Positions 33,746-45,475 of a DNA stretch of 64,000 nucleotides are shown here, one piece after another. This stretch comes from Rhabdophis nuchalis. Lineage: Eukaryota > Chordata > Lepidosauria > Squamata > Natricidae. Made by a program: the position numbers and the translations under genes. The DNA is taken from contig CM077643.1 in assembly GCA_039707465.1 (NCBI GenBank), forward strand, positions 45,078,605-45,142,604. The letters are read 5' to 3'. The notes under the pieces are model-generated. The model saw nothing but the letters and a program-made list of their open reading frames with translations, was not told where the DNA came from and did no database searches. The first letter of the stretch is position 1, and each line of letters starts with the position of its first letter.

Positions 33746-34656
33746 AGAGAATGCCACTCTAAATATAAATTCATGTATACTGATAGCCAACCTCAATTAG
33801 AACAAAAATGAGTAAAAAGTTACACAAACTCCATTTAACCCAAAACTTTCTGTAAACCACACCTTTTTCTGTAAGCCTGTCTCTTCTCTTTCTTTCCCAT
33901 TTAACAATGTATTTCCTTCGTCATCTTGCATCAAAATGACTGTCCTTTGATATCATTCACAACTGATTTGACTTTGACTTATGAAAAAAAATCAGGTTTT
34001 GCAAGGTTTTCTGGAATGGGATGGTTATGCAAGTTGGGGACTGCCTCTACTAAAAATCTATTAAGATGACTATTTCATTATTACAGTAATGTTAAAATTA
34101 AAACAAATGCATAGAAAGATCAACAAAAAGCAGCAGCTCTCAAAAATTATGAAGTAAGCAAGGGCCTTAGTGGTGATGTTAGTAGGGGGAGTCCAACATC
34201 TCTGCAATAAAACTGAACCTCTGGGGTGCATTTCCCAAAACTAAGCCTTGTTTGGTTAAGAAGAAAGACATCATACCGGCAAACTTTAGAGCATTGGTGA
34301 CGTATAACTTTCCACCCCAGGGAAAGGCTAAGCAAGGCCCATCAGAGCCCCAAATGTCTGTTGATATTTTGTTTGTCCATCAGGAGCAAATTATGTCATC
34401 CATCAATCTGCTTTCTTGCTTTACGGTGTTTGTGCGTGTGTGTTTGTGCATGTCCATGTGTACAATAGGCAGAGTATGTGCAGTTGCAAGATGTGAAAAG
34501 ATTGAGAATTGACTGAAATGTGAGAAGATCAGGATCACAGTAAATGTGTGTGAGTATGTGATAAATTTAACAGACAGGGAAACCAATGAAAATTAATATT
34601 AACTTTTGATTGAGTTCTACTTTACACCGTCACCTCCACACTTTTACAAATATTTA
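33746..34656. other. Unassigned non-coding DNA
   Basis: A GT-rich patch lies at 34430-34465. Nothing else recognised. Confidence 0.4.
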
Positions 34657-34791
34657 TTGGCCAGTTTGCACCACTTTGGGAGAACCGGTTGTTAACTTTC
34701 TAAGCAGTTTGGTGAACTGGTTGTTGGAAGAAATCATTAGGGCAGAGCACCAGTTGCTAAATTATTTGAATCCTACCACTGCTCACTCCCT
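34657..34791. mobile_element. ACCGGT-family fragment
   Basis: GAGAACCGGTTGTTAACTTT and TTGAATCCTACCACTG (right end) place it in the family. The left end is missing. Confidence 0.6.
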
Positions 34792-35520
34792 TTTGCAGGG
34801 GGCTTCATTAAATGCTGCTCAAGGAATTTTCTGTACTTCTTTTTGAGGGTCAGAACAGAAGAAAATACTTCAAGCAGAGAGTGATAGCTTGCAAGAGAGG
34901 ATCAGTTTTTCCATGTTAAATGATATGTTTCTCCTCTTTCAGTACTGTACCCCTCCTCCTTCTCCTTTTGACTAGAGAGATTTGTGTTGTACTCATTGGT
35001 TAAATCATGTCAAGATGTGTTTTATAGCTAGTAGTCAAGAGTTATTAAAAGCAATAAGGGAGTATTTCAGAAAGCACCCTCATTGTTCAGTAATGAAGTC
35101 ATGTTTTTAACTATGTGCTATGAAAAAGACTAGAGGAAAGAAAGATCTCTTGATAGCCAACATTTTATTTCTCACCACATCTGAGAATCAAAATTGTCAC
35201 TTCCAAACTGTGTCCCAGAACCAAAATGGCTTTACATAGTAAATAAATTTAAATTGGGTTTATCAGTATGGTGAAAGAGGTAATCAAAATGTATATTTTA
35301 AATCAATGTGTCTCAACCTTGGCCTTTTGAAGATGGATGGACTTCAGAATTGTATTTGCACAACAATGGAAAAATGATGAGATTTCATCAGATGAGAATG
35401 TAATTAAGAAAATACTAATAGAATGCACAGAAATGGACAGACTAATGCTTGCTAATAAGGATAAAGAAGAAACTGAATATTTTTCGATGTGGGATATATT
35501 TTATCAATGGTTAGACAATA
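34792..35520. other. Mostly unassigned; MITE left-end scrap at 35310-35345
   Basis: GTCTCAACCTTGGCCTTTTG, then GATGGATGGACTTCAG is the left part of a palindromic MITE (compare 38585-38690). The open frame 35337-35627 that follows has no domain. Confidence 0.45.
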
Positions 35521-35597
35521 GAATAAATAAATACAATAGCAAAGTTGGAAGGGACCTTGTAGGTCTTCTAGTCCAACCCCCTGCGTGGGCAGGAACC

Positions 35598-36567
35598 TTA
35601 TACCATTTCAGACAAATGGCTATCTAACATCTTTTTAAAGACTTCCAGGGTTGGGGCATTCACAACTGCTGGAGGCAAGCTGTTCCAGAGGTCAATTGTT
35701 CTGACTGTCAGGAAATTTCTCCTTAGTTCTAAGTTGCTTCTCTCCTTGATTAGTTTCCACCCATTGCTTCTTGTCCTGCCCCCAGGTGCCTTGGAGAATA
35801 GTTTGACTCCCTCTTCTTTGTGGCACCCTCTGAGATATCGGAACACTGCTATCATGTCTCCCCTGGTCCTTCTCTTCATCAAACTAGACATACCCAGCTC
35901 CTGCAACCGTTCTTCATATGTTTTAGTCTCCAGTCCCCTAATCATCTTGGTTGCTCTTCTCTGCACTCTTTCCAGAGTCTCCACGTCTTTTCTATATCGT
36001 GGCGACCAAAACTGTATGCAGTATTCCAAGTGTGGCCTTACCAAGGCACTATACAGTGGCATTAACACTTCACGTGATCTAGATTCTATCCCTCTGTTTA
36101 TGCAGCCTAGAACTGTGTTGGCTTTTTTGGCAGCTGCTGCACACTGCTGGCTCATATTTAAATGGTTGTCCACTAGGATTCCAAGATCCCTCTCACAGTT
36201 GCTACTATTGAGCAAGGTACCACCTATACTGTACCTGTGCATTTTGGTTTTTTTTTGCCTAAATGTAGAACCTTACTTTTTTCACAATTGATTTTCCTTT
36301 TATTAGATAGTGCCCAATGTTCAAGTCTGTGAAGATCCTTCTGTATCTTAAGCCTATCTTCTGGAGTGTTGGCTATTCCTGCCAGCTTGGTGTCGTCTGC
36401 AAATTTGATGAGTTCCCCATTTATCCCCTCATCCAAATCATTGATGAAGATGTTGAAAAGTACTGGGCCTAAAACAGAGCCTTGGGGGACTCCATTGCAT
36501 ACTTCCTTCCATGTAGATGCAGTTCCATTGAGGACTACACGTTGAGTGCGGTTAGTCAGCCAGTTGC

Positions 36568-36607
<40 letters not shown>

Positions 36608-37830
36608 TTAATACTTATAAATTATTATTATTATTATTATTATTCGCAACTGGCTGACTAACCGCACTCAACGTGTAGTCCTCAATGGAACTGCATCTAC
36701 ATGGAAGGAAGTATGCAATGGAGTCCCCCAAGGCTCTGTTTTAGGCCCAGTACTTTTCAACATCTTCATTTGGTGGTGATGCTGTCTAACCCACATTCTT
36801 CTACTTTATCTAATAGTAGGTTAGGGTCTACTTTATCAAATGCCTTACTGAAGTCCAAGTAAATTATATCGACAGCGTTCCTCTGGTCCACTAATTTTGT
36901 CACTTTGTCAAAGAATGCAATTAGGTTAGTCTGGCATGATCTGTTTTTGACAAATCCATGTTGGCTTTTGGCTATTACTTTGTTTGCTTCTAGGTGTTCA
37001 CTTATTTGTTGCTTAATTATCTTTTCCAGAATCTTTCCTGGTATTGAGGTCAGGCTGATGGGTCTATAGTTTCCTGGATCTATTTTTTTTCCTTTTTTGA
37101 AGATGGGAACCACATCAGCTCTTTTCCAGTCTTCTGGCAGTTCCCCGGTGCTCCAGGATCTCTGAAAGATATAGTTCAGTGGTTCTGAGATCTCGTCTGC
37201 CAGTTCCTTCAGAACCCTGGGGTGTAATCCATCTGGTCCTGGTGATTTGAACTCGTCCAGGGCAGACAGATGCTCACTTACCATTTTCTTCCCTATTTCA
37301 ACTTGTGTTCCTAATCTGATTTTTGTGGTGCTGTTTTTGATTGGTTGGACTGTTTTATCCCTTTGTGTAAAGACAGATGCAAAAAAAGAGTTAAATAGTT
37401 CTGCTTTCTCCCTGTTGCTTATCATCTTCTTGCCATTTTCTCCCAGCAGTGGACCAATTGTTTCCTTAACATTTTTCTTGTTTTTAACATGTTGGAAGAA
37501 GCTTTTTTTGTTATTTTTTACTTTTTTGGCAAGCCTTTCTTCATTGCGAGCCTTAGCTTTCCTCACTTCATCTTTACAGGCTCGGGCTATTTGCTGATAT
37601 TTTACCTTGGTTATGTCCCCCTCTTTCCACTTTTTATATTTATCCTTTTTGTCTTTTAATTTGTCAGAGAGTTCTTTATGCAGCCATGCTGGTTTCTTTT
37701 GGGAACTGTTATTTTTCTTCTTCATTGGTATTGCGCTGGACTGGTCTTTTATAATCTCATTTTTCAAAATTTCCCAAGCTTCTTGCGTTGTTTTCCCCTT
37801 GAGGATTCTCATCCATGGAATCCTTCCCAA
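35598..37830 (-). pseudogene. CR1 ORF2 reverse transcriptase remnant
   Basis: Three frames. 37830-36766 (354 aa) runs up to RT: SPGPDGLHPRVLKELADEI, NYRPISLTSIPGKILEKI, GFVKNRSCQTNLIAF and YLDFSKAFDKV (motif A with a catalytic Asp). The [13 protein letters not shown] block lies in the left arm of the inverted repeat. 36436-36224 carries FADDTKLAG (motif C, codons near 36392-36403). 36242-35598 (214 aa) is the C-terminal domain with [15 protein letters not shown] and [19 protein letters not shown]. One frameshift lies at an A-run (T-run on plus at about 36247-36256) and one break at the inverted duplication. The endonuclease end is missing, so it cannot act in cis. Otherwise decay is slight, so it is a fairly recent copy. 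Confidence 0.9.
36444..36769. repeat. Perfect 127-bp inverted repeat with AAT/ATT spacer
   Basis: 36444-36570 is the exact reverse complement of 36643-36769, with no mismatch or gap found. The 72-bp spacer is AAT units, ATTTAATACTTATAAATT, then ATT units, itself palindromic. The left arm is CR1 sequence in its proper place. The right arm is an extra, inverted copy placed between the codons for ITTK and RNWLTNRT. Confidence 0.95.
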
Positions 37831-38006
37831 GCTCTCTCTAAGTTTATTGAAATTAGCTCTCTTAAAGTCTAAGACTCTAGTTTGACTTTGTTCTACTACA
37901 GAAGTTACAGAAGTCTACTACAGAAGAAACAGAAGTTAGAAAGAGGAGATATAAAAAGAGGAAATGTTAAGGTGGAGAGAATTTGAAGATGAAGATGTTA
38001 TCTATT

Positions 38007-38414
38007 TGTCAGGGTTCCAAATAGCATCCAACATTGAAAGAGTCCAAGGCAAAGTATTGCTCAAAGTTTCAATTTATTAATTTGACACGCCTGGGAAAAC
38101 CCAAATCTGAAAGCTTCCAGGTTTTCCCCACCCAGTTGAAAGTTCAAGATCTTGCCCCCACACCCACAAGTCCATCACATGGTCCAATCTTCCACTGCCA
38201 TGCTGGAAGTTCCACCCATCAAGTTCCGGTCAGGTGCAGAGGGAAGAGACAAAGGATGACCTTGGCTTTCTAGAAAGGAATTTTATTTTGGCTACATAGC
38301 ATTTAATTCCGTACCATCCCCCCTTCCATTTTCCCACAATAGAAAAGGCATAATAGAACAATAGAAAGTGTGGCAGGCCAAAGATCCAAAAGAAAGATGG
38401 CTGCAGTCCTGACA
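38007..38414 (-). mobile_element. Candidate solo LTR
   Basis: Begins TGTCAGGGTTCC and ends GCAGTCCTGACA, so TG...CA with a short inverted repeat TGTCAGG/CCTGACA. On the minus strand there are AATAAA-type signals, including AATAAATTGAAAC near 38080. No adjacent 4-6 bp duplication is clear (CTATT at 38002 and 38418 is slightly offset). No internal region. Confidence 0.5.
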
Positions 38415-38584
38415 GCGCTATTGTAATTATATTACTATATATTTATATTATTAATATTATTGTGATGAATATAACAACAAATATGTGGATTATAACTGTT
38501 TAAATAACTGTACCTAGATCACACACTGTTTGATGGAAATGGAAAGTAATATAAACAAAACAAATAAAACATGGGGGTGAAAAA

Positions 38585-38690
38585 GAAGATGGATGGACTT
38601 CAACTCCCAGAATTTCCTAGCCAAGCAACTGGAAATTCTGGGAGTTGAAATCCACCCATCTTCAAGGGACCAAGGTTGAGAAACACTATT
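38585..38690. mobile_element. Palindromic hAT-like MITE, left end missing
   Basis: GGATGGACTTCAACTCCCAG pairs with CTGGGAGTTGAAATCCACCC. The right end is AAGGTTGAGAAACACT, a variant end also seen at 63033. Confidence 0.68.
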
Positions 38691-38834
38691 TAAAATAATT
38701 CTAATTAAAGTCTGGTTGTTTTCATTCATTTGGAATTTCTTTTGCTAGCTAAGAAAAGAATAAAGAACGCTTTTTAGACCATAGCTCCTAAAACAATTCT
38801 TTGACATCAGCATATCCCGAAAGCTTTCAAAACT

Positions 38835-39300
38835 TTCTTTAAATTGCTCCATGGCTCGGGGCCTAGCTATACACGACACCACCTTCTGCCCCATACATCC
38901 CTTCGTCCGATCCGCTCCCACAGAGAGGGCCTTCTCAGGGTGCCGTCGGCCGGGCAATGCCGGTTGGCGACACCCAGGGGAAGGGCCTTCTCTGTGGCGG
39001 GCCCGGCCCTCTGGAACGACCTACCCCCCGACCTTCGGACCTCCGCCTCTTTCGCCAACGCCTTAAGACGTACCTATTCCAACAAGCCGGCCTAGCGTAG
39101 CCCCCCGTTTCTGACTATATTTATAAATTTTAATTTTTTAGGGTTTTAAAGGGTTTTAGCACGGGTTTTAGGTTAATTTAATATGCTTTTAAGAGTTTGT
39201 ATGGTTTTGTAATGGTTTTTAATAATGCCTGTGTGCCGCCCTGGGTCCTAACAAGGAGAAGGGCGGGGTATAAATTTGAAAAATAATAAATAATTATAAT
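38835..39300 (+). mobile_element. L2-type LINE, 3' end
   Basis: CCATGGCTCGGGGCCTAGC starts a frame with HTSLRPIRSHREGLLRVPSA and WNDLPPDLRT, with a short deletion before FANALRR. The 3' UTR (GTGCCGCCCTGGGTCC, AGAAGGGCGGGGTATAAA) and an AT tail follow. Confidence 0.87.
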
Positions 39301-39385
39301 AAATAATAACTATTATAATATTAATAGTTATTAGTAACTATTTATTAATAGTTATTATTATTAATAGCTATTAATAATAACTACT
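39301..39385. repeat. AT-rich palindromic low-complexity run
   Basis: Repeated TATTAATAGTTATTA and its reverse follow the L2 tail, probably expanded from it. Confidence 0.7.
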
Positions 39386-40340
39386 AGAAGTAGCATCAGG
39401 GCTCCATTAGTATTTTTCCACACCACTGAAGAGACAGAATTCTTCAAGAGGTAGGACAGATTTTCATATGATAAATGTGCTAGCCTATTTTACCGCCACC
39501 CTCTGGCAACTATTCTTCTGAGTCATGAGTTCAAACACAATCCTGTGATTCATACCCAGATAAGGAACCCATGCAGAAAACATTTGCTTTATTGCAAGAG
39601 TGAAATTTGTGCTGATTGAGCAGGTGGACAGCTATTATAGAGACTTACCTCAGTGTTTTTTTTTCTTTTCATTTTTTCCCAGCCTGTAGAGGTTTATACA
39701 GGTTTATTTTTTTATGCTGACCTATGTTTCTAAGAAGCCATTATGCCTGCAAAGTCTTCTCATGAAAAAGGCCTTGCAATGAAATAATAGGAAATGTAGG
39801 ACCCAATTTGGAATGTGTACCATTCTTGTCATTCTGTCTCAAAATATCTGTCTAGTAAGAGTAGATTTGTGACAGGGAGAAAAGGAAGGAAGGAAGTCTG
39901 CATGAATGACTTATAGCATCATCTAGTCATCCACCTGTGGTTGTGCCAATACAACTGACAGTTTTGTAAGACTTTGGCCTTCAGTCATGGTTGACAATAC
40001 TGTGTGGATGCTACAAGTCAAGAAAATTTTCTGTGAATGAACTGACTTTCTTAATTTGGTGTCCTTCAATTATATTAGATGATAGTTTCAGAGGTAATCA
40101 AAAAAGTCAAGACTGTGACCACAAAATTGAGGTCAAGGTTTGCATAGCATCTTCAGCTTTAAAAAAAAACTATATTTGTGGACACTGTCGACATCTTGTA
40201 TAATTTTTACTGATTTGGGATTTTGTACTTTTGATCCAGCATTTCTGGAGAGGATCAAATTAAGGAAACTGGGTTAAATTTCTCAAAGGTGTTGTAAAGT
40301 TTAAAAAACTTCAGGGCTACCAAAATGGGGTGCAGATTAA
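39386..40340. other. Unassigned non-coding DNA
   Basis: Nothing recognised. Confidence 0.4.
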
Positions 40341-40344
40341 GAAT

Positions 40345-40908
40345 GTTTTATTTATTTTGTTAAGCATGTATAAGATAACAGATATAAGTATAAACATGAT
40401 TATGAATACAGGAAATGGATACAAATAAGTGGGGACAGTAGGACATGGACAGTAGGCACAGTGGTGTGCTTATGCATGCCTCTTACAGACCTCTTAGGAA
40501 TGGGGTGAGGTCAACAGTAGACAGTCTAAGGTTAAAGTTTTGGGGGTTTGGAGATGAAACCACAGAGTCAGGTAGAGCATTCCAGACATTGACCACTCTG
40601 TTGCTGAAGTCATATTTTCTGCAATCGAGTTTGGAGTGGTTTACCTTGAGTTTGCATCTATTGTGTGCTCGTATATTGTTGCAGTTGAAGCTGAAGTAGT
40701 CATTGAGAGGTAGGACATTGTAGCAGTTAATTTTATGGACTATGCTCAGGTCAGACAGAAGGCAGCCTAGTTCTAAGTTGTCTAAGCCCAAAATGTCAAG
40801 CCTGGTGGTATAAGGTATTCTGTTGTGGGCAGAGGAGTGGAGGACTCTTCTTGTGAAATGGCCACAGATTGTAAAACTGCAATCTTTAAACATTTTGAGA
40901 GTGGGCAT
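40345..40908 (-). mobile_element. Jockey/CR1-group LINE, 3' end
   Basis: The minus frame 40908-40483 (141 aa) ends in SKLDCRKYDFSNRVVNVWNA, then LPDSVVSSPNPQNFNLRL, the typical C-terminus of Jockey/CR1-group RT proteins. It is followed by a 3' UTR shared with 57.2 kb (AACAGATATAAGTATAAACA). The frame is uninterrupted here. The exact clade (possibly Rex1/Babar-like) is not proven. Confidence 0.75.
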
Positions 40909-40920
40909 GGCTACTTATGG

Positions 40921-41055
40921 CAGGGGTCTCCAACCTTTGCAACTTTAAGTCTGAAGGACTTCAGTTCCCAGAATTCTCCAGCCAGCAAAGCTGGCTGGAG
41001 AAGTCTGGAAGCTGAAGTCCTTCAGACTTAAAGTTGCAAAGGTTGGAGACCCCTG
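40921..41055. mobile_element. Palindromic hAT-like MITE
   Basis: CAGGGGTCTCCAACCTTTGC to GGTTGGAGACCCCTG. Flanks ACTTATGG (40913-40920) and ACTTAAGG (41056-41063) match at 7 of 8. It is 135 bp and near-palindromic. Confidence 0.9.
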
Positions 41056-41063
41056 ACTTAAGG

Positions 41064-42164
41064 GACAAAATTAGCATCTTAAAGCTTGCAAAGCACTGAC
41101 ATACTCGTTCCACCCCTTAACAAATTGATCTCCCCAATTTTTTTCCACTGGGGTTAGAGCAAATGGGCTGCTGCAAGGTTTAAAAAGCAAATTCAATTCC
41201 CTGCTCTCAGACTATTGCTACCTTTAGGCAAAAGGAAATTGATTTCACCCTTTCTTTAAAAGGACCCAAGGATGAAACAGTGGTTTTATTCAGTGAAAGA
41301 CAATTTAAATCAGCCTGGAAATCAGCATGAGATTTGTGGTTTTTACTGCAGTCAGTGGACTAATGGGCTACAGGTTTTTAAACATTGTGATCTATTGATC
41401 CGTTGTGTGTCAATACTTTCAATCTAAACCAATTAGCAAAAAATGAAGTTGCTCAAGATATAAAAGTGAATGGTAGCAGAATCATTTAAGGTAAATAAAT
41501 AACTTTTGCAGTCTCTTTAAAGATATTTCTGAAGATTTCTTCCAAGGTAAGTTATCTCACTAAGAGGGCCAGATCAGAGGATAAGCAGGAAAATACCATG
41601 AAAAAATAGCTTTGGATTCCTCCTGGCTAGCTTTAAGTATCTTTCTAATCAGAAAGTATCTTTCTAAATGTATCACGCCAGCAGCAACAACTATCCATGG
41701 GGAACAACGAGTGTCAACATTTTATACTGCTTTCAGCACTGCAGGAGTTCTCCATCAGCAAAGGAACTTATTTTCCACACAACTGCATACAGAGAGTGGT
41801 GCTATAGTAATCTTAATAATAGCAAAGTCTATTTATCTTTTCATGTTGGAAATATGTAGCAGTTATTCACAACCTGATGCCCTGCAGATGTTAACCATGC
41901 TGGTTGAGCTGAACTGAAGCCCAATACATCCTTGGGGCAGGAGGTTGGGTGAGACAAATACTGAGGTCTGTACTGCTACAAAATAAATTGTGTCTCTCTG
42001 GTCATCAGTGGGTGCTTATCACGTATCCAAAGCAAAATGGAAGTGTGGAGCCTATTAAATGGCTGGTGTAGGTGTGACTGCACTCTTCCCTGTATTTTTG
42101 CCACTGTGTTTTTTTATTGTTTTAACTTGTTCTAATAGATAAATTCTGTTGATTGCTTTGAACG
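41064..42164. other. Unassigned non-coding DNA
   Basis: Open frames at 41612-41917 show no domain. Nothing else recognised. Confidence 0.4.
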
Positions 42165-42500
42165 TAGAGTTGGAAAGGACTTTGGAGATTTTCTAGTCCA
42201 ACCTCCTGCTCAATCTGGAGACCTTATGACCTTATGACTATCCAATCTCTTCTTAAAGACCTCCAGTAATGGGGCACCCACAACTTCTGAAGGCAGGCTG
42301 CTCCAATGTTTAATTGTTCTCACTGTTAGGAAATTTATCCTTAGTTCTAGGTTAGATCTCTATTGATTTTCCACCTTTTATTACTTGTTCTGCCTTCAGG
42401 TACTTTGGAGAATAGGTTGACTCCTTCTTCTTTGTGACATGCTCCCAAGTATTGGAAGATTGCTATTACCTTCTCTTCATTAAACTAGTTTGTCTAAACT
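42165..42500 (-). mobile_element. CR1 LINE 3' end, decayed
   Basis: GTAGAGTTGGAAAGGACTTT, then the reversed C-terminal block; many substitutions and small gaps. Confidence 0.75.
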
Positions 42501-43078
42501 GTATATTATCCAGAACCAAAGTGAGATGGGCAGCTATGTAAATTCAAAAATAAACGTTGGAGTTATTCTGCGGTTGGGCTTTTCCAGGCATCCGTTGGCC
42601 ACAAAATGTTGTGGAAAAGCATGTTGGACTAGTTAGCCTTCTTTTATGAGAAAAGGGCTCTTTAATAAGGATTAAAACACATAGACAAAATATCTTTGCA
42701 ATGGATGACTCTCCTGATCCAGTGATGGCTGCAAAATAGTGACAACGAATTGCACACTATTGATCAATTCTAGCTCCCAGGGGTCTTTCATTAAAGCTCT
42801 TTTATCTTATGGTCAATATAATGCATCTATCTGTGGGTTGTTCCTAGTGTTTGATTTCCAACTTGAAAGCAGCCAGCTCCTGCCATACCCCTTATCTCCC
42901 AGTGCATTCTGGAAAGTGACTTGCAGACAGCATTGGATGAAATGGTCCAAAGATAAACCTAAATTGTTTGGCATTGACCTGGCATCTTTTGCAACACTGT
43001 TTTGAAAAAAAAACTTTTCTGCTGAGTTTTTTGGGACTCTTGATTGTTGGTTGGTGTTAATGAGTATTGTTAACTCTT
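42501..43078. other. Unassigned non-coding DNA
   Basis: A short L2-like tail scrap (GTGAGATGGGCAGCTATGTA) lies at about 42521. Otherwise nothing recognised. Confidence 0.4.
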
Positions 43079-43079
43079 T

Positions 43080-43738
43080 AGCGAGGTGCACTCGAAAGCT
43101 ACAGTTAGTGCAGAATGCAGCCGCGCGGGTGATTACGGGAGCTTCTAGATGCTCCCATATAACACCGATCCTGCGCGAGCTGCACTGGCTTCCTGTGGTC
43201 TTTCGGGTGCGCTTCAAGGTTTTGACGACCATCTTCAAAGCGCTCCATGGCTCGGGACCTAGTTACATGCGAGACCGTCTCCTGCCCCATACATCCCTCA
43301 GACCAATACGCTCCCACAGAGAGGGCCTTCTCAGGGTGCCGTCGGACGGACAATGCCGACTGGCGACACCCAGGGGAAGGGCCTTCTCTGTGGCGGGCCC
43401 TGCCCTGTGGAACGACCTACCCCCTGAACTCCGGACCATTACTGACCTCCGCCTCTTCCACCAGTGTTTAAAAACACATTTGTTTCATCAAGCCGGCCTT
43501 GCATAGCCTCCACTGCCGACTAGTATAGATAGTTTTAAAAGGGGTTTTTTAATTGGTTTTAGCGCAGGATTCCGTATTTAATAGATTTTTAAATTTTTGT
43601 ATTTTGTATTGTTGTATATTATTTTAATTTTCCTGTGCGCCGCCCTGGGTCCGTTTGGAGAAGGGCGGGATACAAATTTAATAAAATAAATAAAATAAAT
43701 AAAATAAATAAAATAAATAAAAATAAATAAATTTATTG
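43080..43738 (+). mobile_element. L2-type LINE, 3' end (first of three in tandem)
   Basis: The frame 43051-43506 reads KLQLVQNAAARVITGASRCS ... WNDLPPELRTITDLRLFHQC without a stop, then the 3' UTR and a long AAATA-repeat tail (43678-43735). 5'-truncated near 43080. Confidence 0.9.
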
Positions 43739-43902
43739 CTTATTATTCAAATTATATTGATTGTTACGTTATTAAAACTTTAATCATATATTATTTTGAT
43801 AGCTATTATTATAAAATACAGTAAACTGTAAGACTTAGCCATATAGAAGGGTCATTGATAAATATTTTTAGTATGTTTTTGTGTAGATGTTACTGTCATT
43901 TG

Positions 43903-44105
43903 TTCCAACAAGCCGGCCTAGCCTAACCTCCCATGGGGACTTTTAGGTAGTTTTAAATTGGGTTTTTAAAATTTGGTTTTAGCGCAGGATAGGTTTATTT
44001 AATAGTTTTTTTTAAATTATATTTATTGTATTTTGTATGTTTTTAAATTTCCTGTGCGCCGCCCTGGGTCCTTTGTGGAGAAGGGCGGGATATATATATA
44101 TATAT
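43903..44105 (+). mobile_element. L2 3' UTR (second of three)
   Basis: Starts TTCCAACAAGCCGGCCTAGC, the last codons of ORF2, and ends GAAGGGCGGGATATATATAT. Strongly 5'-truncated. Confidence 0.85.
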
Positions 44106-44107
44106 AT

Positions 44108-44390
44108 TCCTGACCTCCGCCTCTTCCGCAAATGTCTTAAGACTCACTTCTTCCAACTAGCCGGCCTTGCGTAACCCCAGCACCGCCAATTATAAACGAG
44201 GGTTTTAAAAACGGTTACAACACAGGCATCTAATATCTATGTATTGTATTTTGTATTTATTGATTTAATTCTATGTTCGCCGCCCCGAGTCCCTTGTTGT
44301 GAGATGGGAGCGGGCTATAAATATGAAAAATAAATAAATAAATAAATAAATTTAAATAAATAAAAAATAAATAAATAAAATATTTGCCAC
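44108..44390 (+). mobile_element. L2 3' end (third of three)
   Basis: Starts CTGACCTCCGCCTCTTCCGC and ends in the variant block CGCCGCCCCGAGTCCC with an AAATA-repeat tail. It is a different subfamily from the two before it. Confidence 0.82.
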
Positions 44391-44786
44391 GATAAATGGC
44401 AAAAGCCAACTGCCCTCTTTCCCATTCCATTTCCCGATTGCTACTTTTGAGTTCTTTCATCCAGAGGTAGGTAACTGCATCACATGCCAGAGGCAGGTAA
44501 CTTTAAAAAAAAAGTGTTTGGAAAGCAGCGATACTGCGAGAACAATGACTCACTGTATATATATGAGCCACATTGCTAGCAGGTCATTCATGGGGTATGC
44601 AGTCAGGAAATGAAAGCAGGGAAGCCCCTAACCATGTTAACTCTCCAAGGCAACTGCTTTGCCTGTCTGGCTGGGCAGTTCATATCACTGACTTGCTAAA
44701 ATCACATTTTTACAAGATTATATTCTGTAAGAAACGACTGCAGTAATTCTGTTCAATTCTGTTCATATTTGAACAATATATGTGAA
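44391..44786. other. Unassigned non-coding DNA
   Basis: Nothing recognised. Confidence 0.4.
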
Positions 44787-44788
44787 TG

Positions 44789-45156
44789 CAGGTACTTCTT
44801 GGCTTATAACACTTTATTTAGTGATTGTTCGAAATTGCAATGACATTGAAAAAAAGTGACTTGTGACCAGTTTTCACACTTACCACCTTTGCAACATCCC
44901 CATGGACATATAACCAAAAGTCAGATACCTGGCAATCAACTCGTATTTATGACAGTTGCAGGGTCATGCGATCACTTTTTGTGAGCTTCTGACAAACAAA
45001 ATCAATTGGTAAGCCAGATTCATTTAACCACCATGTTACGAACTTAACAACCGCAGGGATTCACTTAAGAACTGAAAGATTGTAAAGTGGGGCCAAAAAT
45101 CTCACGAAGCAACCACATTTTGAGATCAATTGTGGTCCTAATTTGAGGACTATCTG
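44789..45156. mobile_element. Tigger-like DNA transposon, non-autonomous
   Basis: CAGGTACTTCTTGGCTTATA to ATTTGAGGACTATCTG, followed by TA. The interior has the family motifs (GGCAATCAACTCGTATTTAT). Confidence 0.75.
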
Positions 45157-45204
45157 TAATTCCCATCTCACCCCTGGTCCATATGTCATCTCGGATCCTC
45201 CCCC

Positions 45205-45475
45205 CTCACCATTAAAGTGAATCACTGCCATTGTTAATTGAATCATACAATCGTTAAGCAAATCCACCTTCTCCAGTTGACTTTGCTTCTTGGAAGCTAT
45301 CCAGGATGGCCACAAATTGTGATTGTGTGACCACAGAATGCTGCACCTGTGGTAAATGTGAGCCTGTTGCCAACTGCCCAAATTACCATCAAGTGGCCCT
45401 AGGAGTGGTGTGATGGCCATAACTTTGAGGACAAGTCATAAGTCAGTGTTTTTAGGGCTGTTGTAACCTATTGTA
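45205..45475. mobile_element. Tigger-like fragment in opposite orientation
   Basis: CAGTTGACTTTGCTTCTTGG and GAGGACAAGTCATAAGTCAG place it in the same family as the neighbouring copy, but reversed and lacking clear ends. Confidence 0.6.

Larger units (their letters stand above)
35521..37905 (-). mobile_element. CR1 LINE, 5'-truncated, long copy
   Basis: The longest LINE in the window (about 2.4 kb). From high to low coordinates it contains the ORF2 region from VVEQSQTRVLDF (37903), the RT domain, the C-terminal domain ending LDSHLSEMV, and the CR1 3' block ending in an AATAAATAAA-type tail at 35521. It is interrupted at 36570-36769 by an inverted duplication. Confidence 0.92.

Noticed and set aside
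36766..37830. 354-aa host gene
   Set aside because: It is the CR1 reverse transcriptase, with family motifs and a CR1 3' end downstream.
38002..38424. CTATT direct repeats as target duplication of the LTR at 38.0 kb
   Set aside because: The right copy lies 3-4 bases away from the TG...CA border, so it may be coincidence.
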